From the NCBI GenBank assembly GCA_003024985.2, contig PXIH01S0008613.1: a DNA stretch of 11,337 nucleotides. The stretch is one strand, 5' to 3'. Made by a program: the position numbers and the translations under genes. Shown here in pieces: positions 1 to 7,377 of this stretch. Numbering within the stretch: the stretch's first letter is position 1; each line of letters starts with the position of its first letter. A model generated the notes under the pieces. That model was given only the letters and a program-made list of their open reading frames with translations. It was not told where the DNA came from and searched no databases. The stretch is from Euperipatoides rowelli. Its lineage: Eukaryota; Onychophora; Udeonychophora; Euonychophora; Peripatopsidae.

Positions 1-102
1 TATACTGTATATATTTATAAATTAACAGTAATCAAAAAAAATTATTTAAAAACAAGGGAAGTTCATAAAAATAAAACCAACTAGCCTACATTTAAAAGTA
101 TA

Positions 103-138
103 TGAATTCAAGTATGGTAGTGAATTCAAGTATGGTAG
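103..138. repeat. Perfect 18-bp tandem duplication
   Basis: TGAATTCAAGTATGGTAG occurs twice back to back (103-120, 121-138). No gene is seen in 1-259. Confidence 0.95.
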
Positions 139-267
139 TGAGATTGTTAGCGGTCATTTTTTAATAATCAAATTACAATACTAAATTAGAATAAGTGCAT
201 AGCCATTACAGAAAAAAAAAACTATAACCTTTTTTTTTTTTGTAGAAATGCCCATTACCACCCCACC

Positions 268-602
268 CAGGGCCTGATTTACTGTATATATGGGCTTAGC
301 GGGCTGTAGCCCAGGGCCTCGTGGTGAAGGGGGGCTTCGGCTTCCAAACTTTATATATCCCAGGGCAAAAAAGAAAAAGGTTATCAAAATTTTAACATAG
401 GGCCTCCTAATTTTAAAAGTCTGTAGTTTTAAAAAAAAGCTTATCAAATCAGACCCAAAGTAAACAAAAGGTCAACTAAAAAGCTTATCAAATCAGACAA
501 AATCAACAAAATGTCAACCCAAAAAAAAGCTTATCAAATTTTCCCCAAGGGACCTCTAAACTAGATTTAGCCCAGGCCCTCACCAAGCTAAATCTGGCCC
601 TG
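268..602. mobile_element. hAT-type MITE with 8-bp target duplication
   Basis: Terminal inverted repeats CAGGGCCTGATTTA (268-281) and TAAATCTGGCCCTG (589-602) match at 13 of 14 positions. Flanking 8-mers ACCCCACC (260-267) and ACCCTACC (603-610) match at 7 of 8, as expected for a hAT target-site duplication. CAGGGCC-GATT termini are common in animal hAT non-autonomous elements. The 335-bp body contains subterminal AGCCCAGGGCCT (308-319) and AGCCCAGGCCCT (569-580). There is no transposase coding capacity, so it depended on an enzyme encoded elsewhere. An open frame read across it on the minus strand is not a gene. Confidence 0.88.
431..540. repeat. 44-46 bp tandem repeats inside the hAT MITE
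   Basis: AAAAAGCTTATCAAATCAGAC recurs with its GC at 439, 483 and 529 (spacing 44 and 46). Each copy is followed by an AACAAAA-GTCAAC spacer, and the third copy is cut short. A more diverged unit (AAAAAGGTTATCAAAATTTT) precedes them at about 372-393. Such internal minisatellite growth is a usual way MITEs vary in length. Confidence 0.85.
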
Positions 603-693
603 ACCCTACCCCAATCAAATTGTAGCGTTTAGAACTTAATATAGCCTTAGGGGTATCCAAGCAATTTTGCCTTGGTGACAAATTTTAGAATGT

Positions 694-722
694 TTGGCAC
701 CAAAAATCTTACCTGGTGCCAA
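694..722. repeat. Short hairpin with GGCACC/GGTGCC arms
   Basis: TTGGCACC (694-701) and GGTGCCAA (715-722) are perfect 8-bp inverted arms with a 13-nt loop. TTGGTGCC occurs again near 770. It may be a remnant of a small inverted-repeat element. The rest of 611-1437 shows no gene. Confidence 0.5.
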
Positions 723-960
723 GGACTATTTTAATATATTTTTCCAAACTTCAGAAGTCTCTGGTACCATTTGGTGCCGATACAATAATTTCTTTTTTTA
801 AATTATCTAAATTCATTTGAAATTTAATGTATTTTATTCATAATTATGATGTGTGCATAAATGTGTGCATCTAAAAAAAAACAGGCTAATTTATTTAAAT
901 ATTTTAAAGGCAATACTTAATATTGAAGACAATTTACCTACATTACAGTAAATTATTATT

Positions 961-986
961 CCCCATCACTTCCCCTCCCCCCTCCC
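961..986 (-). other. Putative G-quadruplex motif
   Basis: The plus strand has C-runs of 4, 4, 6 and 3 (961-964, 972-975, 977-982, 984-986). The minus strand therefore has four G-runs separated by loops of 1, 1 and 7 nt, fitting the standard G3+N1-7 rule. It is isolated in very AT-rich DNA. Confidence 0.6.
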
Positions 987-1437
987 TCAACTTTTTATAT
1001 ATAGAAAGAAAATGATTCCATGTTTCTTTAGTCCATGCTAACAGTACTTTATTCATTTATAACAACTTAATTTTAAAAACCAAATTCCAGAAAATTACTA
1101 ACTACATTTGCAGTAGATTTTGACAACCTTAATGTAGTCTACCAACTTAAAACTTAGAACTTAATACAATAAAGAAAAGAAGATTGTTAAACAATTTAAT
1201 TTTTAATTTCAATATATGTCAATGTCTTATTTAAATATTAAAGAAATAATAAGGCATTAATAATAAAATGAAATCCGGTTTTTTTTAGTAGCCTAACTTC
1301 CATCCCTTGACAATTCTTGAACTTGCCTAGCCATACTTATGATGTAACTTAAACAAGTTTGAAAACATCAACAGTTTGAATCACCGGAGAAAACGAAGTT
1401 ATTTCACAAGGAGGAAAAATAAAAAAAGTGTTTATTT

Positions 1438-1655
1438 CATTTCTTTTTAAGTCTAATTAATGGAAGAATGAATCATTTTATTTAGAAAATATACTTGCTT
1501 TTTTTTTAAAAAAAAAAAGGTGTAGATAGAAAAGATCAAATCACGGCAATTAATTGAAGTTTAATTTCTTTTTAAGAATTAATTAATGTAAGGAATGAGA
1601 CATTTTATTTAGAACATATACTGTGTTTTTTTTTTAAAAAAAAAGATAGAAAAGA
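1438..1655. repeat. Diverged direct duplication, period about 125 bp
   Basis: Copy 1 (1438-1534) and copy 2 (1564-1655) share ATTTCTTTTTAAG, then TAATTAATG, CATTTTATTTAGAA-ATATACT, a T-run followed by an A-run, and GATAGAAAAGA. Several substitutions and small indels show it is old. The T-run/A-run in each copy can pair as a hairpin. No gene is seen in it. Confidence 0.8.
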
Positions 1656-1670
1656 AAAGAATATTTTTAT

Positions 1671-1802
1671 TGCTGTCGCTATTTCGTTTGTCGCTTTTTT
1701 GATGTTTAAAATAGTTTGTCGCAGGCGACAAAATCAATGCTGGAGCCATAAAAATTAGGCTGTCGTAATTTATGGCACCATAGTGACAGTTGGACACCCC
1801 TG
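1671..1802. mobile_element. Partial hAT-like element, right terminus
   Basis: Ends in TTGGACACCCCTG (1790-1802), the reverse complement of a CAGGGGTGTCCAA hAT-style terminus. The sequence before it has repeated GTCGC motifs and a perfect palindrome TTTGTCGC-AG-GCGACAAA (1715-1732). I could not find the matching left terminus or an 8-bp duplicate of ATAGCCAT (1803-1810), so the element seems truncated. Its left boundary here is only where the GTCGC-rich sequence begins. Confidence 0.5.
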
Positions 1803-1812
1803 ATAGCCATAC

Positions 1813-1949
1813 CTTTTTTAGTTTAAATTCACAGTATAGTTTCACTATATCCTCATTCAGAGGCTTAACTATGAGGAACAGTGGAAATTGCTCCAGGCAA
1901 TATTCATAAAAGGTGAATAGATCTTTTGGAGTTTGTTCAAATATACAAC
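1813..1949 (-). CDS. Candidate exon of an unrecognised gene
   Basis: I do not recognise the product. Seen: on the minus strand a good acceptor (CTTTCTTCTCCAG ending at 1950) and a donor (AAG|GTATGG at 1813/1812) enclose 137 nt. After two bases the reading frame is CIFEQTPKDLFTFYEYCLEQ, continuing through a hydrophobic FPLFLIVKPL stretch to YCEFKLKK, 45 codons without a stop. Composition is clearly GC-richer and more protein-like than the flanks. It would enter in phase 1 and leave in phase 0. It lies 2.1 kb beyond the HGS stop on the same strand. The adjacent stretch 1950-2057 is also coding-like but in another frame, so a frameshifted pseudogene is an alternative reading. Confidence 0.4.
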
Positions 1950-2057
1950 CTGGAGAAGAAAGTCTGATTGTTGGTCAGATTTTGAAGATGGTGGTGATGG
2001 GATGTCATTCAGCCGAAAGTCATTGCTTGAAGGCACAATCTTGAAATTATAGCAAGA
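1950..2057 (-). pseudogene. Coding-like stretch out of frame with the candidate exon
   Basis: The minus strand reads AKSCYNFKIVPSSNDFRLND and then IPSPPSSKSDQQSDFLLQ without a stop, with normal-looking codon composition. It then meets the 1949-1813 frame at CTTCTCCAGG, one base out of register. Either a one-base loss at this junction broke an ancestral continuous ORF, or this is intron/UTR next to a real acceptor. No start codon or upstream acceptor is convincing. The product is not recognised. Confidence 0.3.
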
Positions 2058-2559
2058 TTTTGCTTATCAATTAATTTAATTTCTTTAATCTTCAATTTCT
2101 TCAGCTCAAGTATAAAATTTCACCATTTAAACAATCTTTTTTTACACAACTGTTGAGAACTGCAATTAATAAAGTTTATTGGGACTTTTCTATTAACCTT
2201 CATCCAATTCTTTTAAAAAAGGAGCCAAATTTCTTATTTCTGAGCTGGGTGATTACAGCTATTGCTATTGCACATAAAAAGAAGAAAAAAAGGTTATGTA
2301 ATAAGGTCGTAATTGTATCCCTAATATGGAATACATTTGTGCCTTATCACAAGAGGCACACAGCAGAGGCTACCAGAGCTCTAGCTAATCTAAGATAGGA
2401 ACATTACAATTGTTTATTATTTAATGACACAATTCTGGAGATATTATTAGACACTGGATTAATATAATATAATCCTTATGGCAAATCAACAACTGTTACA
2501 AATCATTCTACAATTATCTTATTAAAGTACGATACTTTAAACTTAACGAAAGTCAACAA
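2058..2559. other. Unassigned AT-rich stretch
   Basis: No gene or clear element. The only structure noted is a 7-bp inverted pair TGTGCCT/AGGCACA near 2338-2360. A plus-strand open frame here starts only from a TTG codon and has no recognisable protein. Confidence 0.5.
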
Positions 2560-2960
2560 ACTAAATGGTTGCAAGCTGTTTCAAACCCAACATCTCGACT
2601 TCCACTAAAATGTCAGCTTACTACTTTCACGCTAGATGACCAAACTAAACTGAAGACAAAACACTCAATTCCCAACAGAACAACCAATAAAATCTCTGCC
2701 AAGAACCTGAGAATCCAACACGACGATATAAAAAGGCTCGACCACTTTGAATCAAAGTTCTTGACGAGGGTTGAACTGTACGGCTCGTACACTACAGGCA
2801 ACAAGTTATACTCCTGCGGGCCAATAAAATCTATTCCTGACCAGTGCTTTAAATTAATCTTCAACCGCTGTTTGCTGCCAACATGGCCGTCCACCTTTTG
2901 CTGTGCTGGACCAATGCATGGAAGCCTAGTAACCTTTTCATCAAAGCTGCACTATTTCAA
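2560..2960. promoter_or_regulatory. CpG-enriched island, possible promoter or 5' exon
   Basis: This block is clearly less AT-rich than its surroundings and has about a dozen CpGs by hand count, where most of the window has very few. It contains three CCAAT boxes: an exact repeated CCAATAAAATCT (2684-2695, 2821-2832) and GACCAATGC (2909-2917). It also has CAACATGGCCGTCC (2880-2893), which could be a start codon in good context or a YY1-like ATGGC site. Long open frames cross it on both strands, but none gives a protein I recognise. Open frames on both strands are expected where stop-rich AT sequence is absent. Promoter of a neighbouring gene is the leading inference; direction is unknown. Confidence 0.4.
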
Positions 2961-3250
2961 TATCCGTCAGTAAGATTCAAACATTATGATAAATCATTGC
3001 ATACTATAACAATGGAGTTAAAAATTACCGTATGTACTTTATATACAGTATATATTTTAGAATTGCCATCTCCAGTGTCGATCGTATTTATTTTGAAATG
3101 TTATTTTGTCATTTTACCAATATTGTTTACGCATTATGCTAAATAAATGTTTAGAATATAATTTATGTTTCCAAGTTTACTTTGTGCACACACAACCATT
3201 TTATACTAGATTTATACGGCTCGTAAATCAGGAAACCCAATTTGATAGTT

Positions 3251-3471
3251 TTACTTTTTATACTTAGGAATCCATCTTCGCCATTTTGGAAAATACCAAT
3301 TCTTAAGTTCTTGTTCGACTCGCACCTTTCTTGCAAAAACCACTACATTACTTTGCACATACCCTGGTATTAGAATATCTCTCACTATAAGGCACCTTCC
3401 CCAACACAACGTAGTGTAATTGCCATCACAAAATACTGTATGTCCTAGCACACAGACATTAAAAGTTTTAA
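3251..3471 (-). CDS. Coding-like island, possible terminal exon (unrecognised)
   Basis: On the minus strand an acceptor-like TGTCTGTGTGCTAG ends near 3446 and is followed by an open frame HTVFCDGNYTTLCWGRCL, then IVRDILIPGYVQSNVVVFA, then a basic C-terminus RKVRVEQELKNWYFPKWRRW ending PKYKK-stop (TAA at 3251). A strong internal donor-like GG|GTATGT occurs after ILIPG. The codon composition differs from the AT-rich flanks, and upstream codons above 3471 look like random AT sequence. The protein is not recognised. It lies within 820 bp of the HGS stop and could be an unrelated transposon fragment. Confidence 0.3.
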
Positions 3472-3808
3472 AACTAGCTAGAAACAATTTTTTTTTATTG
3501 AAAAAATGTTGAGTGATATCTATTATACAAGATATTTTGACATTTATTGTGTAGATGAATGTATATAAAAATAAAATATTTGAATTTAAATTAGTCATGT
3601 TTACTTTGATTGACATAAATACAGTAATTAAATACAAATGGATGAGCAAGTTATCACGATTAAATTTTATTTTCCATTGTTTTTTAACAAAACAAATTTG
3701 AACATTTTAATTATAAATAAAATATGAACATTGTTAAATTTTGGCAGCTAATTTTTCAATAAATTATAAATATTTTGTAAAAATAAGATCTTGCAACCAT
3801 TTTTTTTT

Positions 3809-3814
3809 TTTATT
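3809..3814 (-). promoter_or_regulatory. Candidate HGS polyadenylation signal
   Basis: AATAAA on the minus strand, about 255 bp after the HGS stop codon, immediately followed by an A-run in the genomic sequence. It is the nearest perfect hexamer I found below the stop. Further AATAAA copies occur at about 3666-3671 and 3543-3548. In DNA this AT-rich such hexamers are frequent by chance, so the choice is tentative. Confidence 0.3.
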
Positions 3815-4068
3815 ATTTCTATTCGTTATGTAACAAGTTACTTCCCTCCCTTCAAAGATTTTTCAAGAATGTCCAAATTTAACAGTAGAAATTTTAGCTT
3901 ATTTAAAATCTATTTGTTCAAGTCTATACAATTTGCTTTCGTTGCCTCGTAAAACTTCTTTTTCTGTAATAAAATCTTATGCTAGATTAATATTTTTTAC
4001 AATCATTTCTCAATCTTCAATTATATATATTTACAAAGACATATTTACAATTAATTATGTCTTCATTA

Positions 4069-4430
4069 TCAATCAAAACTTATTAATTGGTCTTCAGGCA
4101 TACCAGTATGAGAGTGATGTTGATGAGGGTGTGTTAAATGTTGCAAAGGAGGTTCTTGTGATGGGGGTGGTCCCTGTGGATGAGGAGGTATGCCTTGTTG
4201 ACTATGTTGTTGTGATATTATATTTTGGGGTGGCATCATACCAGGACCTTGCTGTGGCATCATACCCTGACCTTGAGGTGGCAAACCTGGACCACCTTGA
4301 GGTGCTGGTGGGGAAGGAATATTAGGGTTTTGTGTATATACGCCAGACTGTGGTGGTGGAGGGCCTCCATGTTGAGGACCTATCACTGGATGCTGTTGAG
4401 ACCCGTATGGACCATGAGGTGGTGGCATTC
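4069..4430 (-). CDS. HGS: HGS (Hrs) terminal exon: Pro/Gln/Gly-rich tail with clathrin box
   Basis: Last coding exon of Hrs. Acceptor: TTGTTTTAG ending at 4431. The exon starts GA-ATG, and its first two bases complete a Gly codon (G|GA) with the phase-1 donor at 9217, giving PSG-MPPPHGPYG. It encodes about 120 residues rich in Pro, Gln, Gly and Met, then a His-rich patch (HPHQHHSH), and ends PEDQLISFD followed by TGA at 4071-4069. LISFD fits the clathrin-box pattern (L-hydrophobic-x-hydrophobic-D/E) and is the known extreme C-terminus of animal Hrs, where it binds the clathrin terminal domain. This is the strongest evidence for the gene call. An octapeptide-like repeat (MMPQQGPG, MMPPQ) lies in the middle. 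The tail is somewhat shorter than in vertebrates, so a small exon hidden in the intron is possible, though direct splicing is in frame. Confidence 0.92.
4231..4302. repeat. 24-bp repeats within the HGS terminal exon
   Basis: TGGCATCATACC-GACCTTG units begin at 4231, 4255 and, more diverged, 4279. They encode successive octapeptides read on the minus strand as LPPQGQG, MMPQQGPG and MMPPQN. In-frame 24-bp units lengthen the Pro/Gln/Gly tail without breaking it. Confidence 0.75.
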
Positions 4431-4663
4431 CTAAAACAACACAAAAAAATGATTTAATTTTGATTGGTTTAAAACATGAATAAATTTAAAAAAGTCAATA
4501 GTAAAAAGAAATTTAAACATTAAGCTAATATTAAAATATTTTTGAAATGAATTTAAAAATTCAAAGTTACTATTTTATTAAGAGATCCCAAATTTTGAGA
4601 ACAAAAACAGGATGTTTGTGTCAACATTGGTAAGCTCTAAAATAAGATTGAGAATCACCTAAT

Positions 4664-4728
4664 ACCATTGGCATTGAGTAGGGATGGATTGGAGATCTTG
4701 TTGAAACACCCCCATAACAGGGCTGTAA
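4664..4728. repeat. Single dispersed unit of the same minisatellite
   Basis: CCATTGGCATTGAGTAGGGA, then TGGATTGGAGATCTTGTTGA and AACACCCCCATAACAGGGC. This is one well-preserved unit, 1.2 kb from the main array. A weaker relative (AATGGGTAAGAGTAGATTAG) is at about 9580-9600. The unit therefore spreads as a dispersed element, not only by local slippage. Confidence 0.7.
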
Positions 4729-5401
4729 TATTGTTGCCAATTTGCCAAAGTTGACTATTTCCTAATAATCAATGCGAATTGCGCTTATCTCTATTTTATG
4801 ATTATTGACACCAGCTGTTAATTTATATTCATAAATCAAACATCCTATCTGTTACCTAGTAATTTGAAAGATCAAGAATTTTAAATCTTGATAAACCTCT
4901 GCCTTTTTTACTTATTTCTCTGAATGAATTATTTAACATGTTATTCAAAATCTACTATCTAGCCATGCTTTTTATCCATAAACCGGTCTTTTTTTAATCT
5001 AGCAAGAATCATTGAACAATAAGTATTGTTTATAAAAACTGTAGAACCTATGTACTATATAAAAAGGGATTTCCAGAACTTTCAACACATGCCTTTTCCA
5101 TTCTCTGCATGTCACCCTAAACTCCTGTCTGTGAGTGTGCATTTTCGGTGATGAATCAGATAAAATATATAAGAAATACACTGATTCAGTTACATTTAGA
5201 TTGTGCTTAAGAATTGGCCTAGATGAAAAAGCTGTAAGACTTTCCTTATGATAAACTGTTAAATTATATTAAAAGAAAGGCCACTTTATAATTTTCTTTT
5301 TTTGCCATTGCTCATATTTTTTCATCTTGATTTAAAGGGGAACATTACCTTCATTATAACTTTTCTAATTATTTGTTAAATAAACTGAATATAAAAATAT
5401 T

Positions 5402-5628
5402 CCTGTTATTTTTTATAAGCTGGTTATTTAAAGTTAAAGTTGAGATTTTTCTTAAAAATCAATATATGAACACAGACTGTGGTAAAGGGAAGATTTCTGT
5501 AGATTAAACTATTTTTAATTTTTCCTTTTCCCACAGTCTATGATGACTGTGCAGTAATTTTTGAGAAAATAATTCCAAGTTTAACTTTAAATACCCACCT
5601 TATAAAAAGTAATAATTAAAAATAACGG
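5402..5628. repeat. Long imperfect inverted repeat (foldback MITE or hairpin)
   Basis: The left arm 5402-5491 is largely the reverse complement of 5522-5628, with a 30-nt centre. The best-matched inner segment is 5474-5491 (AGACTGTGGTAAAGGGAA) against 5522-5539, 16 of 18 paired. An outer segment, TATTTAAAGTTAAA (about 5425-5438) against its complement (about 5581-5594), is perfect, and TTTATAAG-TGG pairs further out. There are small indels, including about 13-15 extra bases in the right arm. The layout fits a foldback-type MITE. A transcript of the intron would form a long hairpin. No target duplication was identified. Confidence 0.75.
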
Positions 5629-5976
5629 GTACACAGTATTGTTTGTATTCTGTTCATTTAACAAATATCAAAAATTTCCATTGGAAGCGAAGTTATCCTT
5701 TTGTTAGTCTATATTTTAATCTCCAGATAATTGTGAAAAAAAAAATAGTAGTTAAATTAGCATTTACAAAATGTTTAATTCTTATGCCTTTGATTTAGAA
5801 TAAATGTGCATTATATTTTTTTTGCAGTAAATATTTTCATTGACATTGGCTACAACAAAACTGTTATTTATTTGTAAGCCAACTATTGGTTACAAAAAAA
5901 AAAAAAAAATCTTTTGTAGCCTATGAGTGGCTCTAAAGTATTAGCCTTGAATACCCGTCACAAATGTTTGAGAAAT

Positions 5977-6131
5977 CCCATTGGCATTGGGTAAGAGTGG
6001 ATTGGAGATCCTTGTTTTAATACACAAACACGTGTGAACAATGACAATTCCATTGGGTAGGAGTAGATATACATCTTTGTTGAAAAACACCGCAAAGGCA
6101 ATTGCATTTGGTAGGGGTGGATTGGAGATTA
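5977..6131. repeat. Degenerate minisatellite, left of the LINE
   Basis: About 2.5 units of 54-72 bp. Recurring core: CCATTGGCATTGGGTA-G-GTGGATTGGAGATC, then a TTGTTGAAA-CAC-like spacer and CAATGACAATT. GGATTGGAGAT occurs at about 5999-6009 and 6119-6129, with a decayed version near 6062. The array stops abruptly at the LINE tail and resumes at 8346. Confidence 0.8.
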
Positions 6132-6524
6132 TTATTATTCAGTGAACTGTGCATAAGAAAAAGAAAAAAAAAATTCTCTTAACACAAAGAGTTACTGTAA
6201 TTTAAATACTGTCAGTATCTACTTTTAAATGCATTTAGAGTGTTTGCTTCCATTATTTCAGAGGGTAAAGCATTCCATAGAGAAGTTCTACGATAGAAAT
6301 ATATAGACTCCATGTGCGGTTTTTTATGTGGTCTTTCCAAATGATATTGATGTCTTCTCAAACCACTACTTGCAGCTATTGTAAATTATTTGTCTTTATT
6401 GTTTTGAAGGATAAGCTGTTTATTAAGTCACCTCTGACTATTCTATCAATAGGTTTTAGTAATCCTTTTGGAATTCTACATCGGTCTAGATAAGGTACAT
6501 TCCAGAGGCAGTGAATCCTCTGTT

Positions 6525-6669
6525 ATTCTTCTAAAGGCTAAATCCAACTTTTCAGTGTCTTTGTTAGAGGTAAATACAACAGCTGTGGAAGAATAATTCT
6601 TCTAAAGGCTAAATCCAACTTTTCAGTGTCTTTGTTAGAGGTAAATACAATAGCTGTGGAAGAATAATT
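6525..6669. repeat. 71-bp tandem duplication inside the LINE
   Basis: Two adjacent copies with period 71 (6525-6595 and 6596-6666, the match running on to 6669), starting ATTCTTCTAAAGGCTAAATC. Only one mismatch was seen (C/T in AACAGCTG vs AATAGCTG). 71 is not a multiple of three, so the duplication shifts the ORF2 frame. Read through, the same DNA appears once as TAIVFTSNKDTEKLDLAF and again as LLYLPLTKTLKSWI. The near identity suggests the duplication is younger than the insertion. Confidence 0.95.
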
Positions 6670-7216
6670 ATAAGATTGAATATATTGTGAATAGAGAATT
6701 TTGTACATTTTTGATGTAATAGTGAATAATGAATTTTTTAATACTGCAAATTTAGACATCATTTTTTTTAACTATATAGTCTGTGTGGAGATTGAATTTT
6801 AATTGGGGGTCAAATACAACACCCAGATCGATGTAAGAGTCTTGATTGTTCAGCAAAATATTATCAAGTGTATAACTATTTTTTACAGGGCGAAAAGAAA
6901 AGTTAAGGACTTTTGTTTTTCATAATTTATATAATGACCATATTATTTTTCTGCTCCATGAAAGTACAGTAAGTTATTTGTCATGGTGTAGTGTGATAGA
7001 ATCTGCATCGTTGTATATTGTTCGCATAATCTTAAGATTGTCCGCATATTGTACAATAGATGATTGAATCCCAATTTCGATGTCTGACATCAAGATGAAA
7101 AGAGTTGCGGACATAACAGCTCCCCGTGGAAGATCATATTGATTTTTATAAATGCTGGAAGATACACCGTTTGGAATAGTTATAATTTTCCTATCAAATA
7201 AAAATTAATGCATCCA

Positions 7217-7256
7217 CACATTTTATCTAAAAAAATCACATTTTATCTAAAAGAAT
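7217..7256. repeat. 20-bp tandem duplication inside the LINE
   Basis: CACATTTTATCTAAAAAAAT is repeated twice in tandem (7217-7236, 7237-7256) with one A/G difference. It lies just 3' of palm motif A in the element's coding sense and, being 20 bp, also breaks the frame. Confidence 0.9.
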
Positions 7257-7338
7257 CACATGATCAACTCTGTCAAAAGCTGCCGAAAAGTCTATATAAA
7301 TAATATCTGTTTGAGATAAATTTAATAGTTTGTAAAAG

Positions 7339-7377
7339 ATTTGTTTGAACTGATAGACCTTTTCAGTTCAAACAAAT
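7339..7377. repeat. Perfect 15-bp inverted repeat in the LINE
   Basis: ATTTGTTTGAACTGA (7339-7353) and its exact reverse complement (7363-7377) are separated by 9 bases. It sits where the RT fingers-to-palm segment should be and interrupts the expected coding sequence. It most likely arose as an inverted micro-duplication. A bidirectional terminator is not expected in this setting. Confidence 0.85.

Noticed and set aside
181-447. Minus-strand open frame of 88 codons
   Set aside because: It runs across the end of the hAT MITE and its A/T tracts; the peptide is Phe/Lys-rich noise.
1329-1810. CTAGCCAT (1329-1336) as the partner target duplication of the hAT-like end at 1802 (ATAGCCAT, 1803-1810)
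   Set aside because: It matches 7 of 8 but is followed by ACTTATG and not by a CAGGGG terminus, so it is probably chance.
3933-4434. Open frames on the plus strand opposite the HGS terminal exon
   Set aside because: They are shadows of the GC-richer Pro/Gln/Gly-coding minus strand, which ends in the conserved LISFD and has matched splice phase.
4999-5181. Minus-strand open frame of 60 codons in the HGS intron
   Set aside because: No splice sites in suitable phase and no resemblance to Hrs or any family I know.
5474-5539. A microRNA gene at the inner foldback
   Set aside because: The outer arms extend the pairing far beyond a normal precursor and fit a foldback element better. The idea is kept only as a test in the findings.
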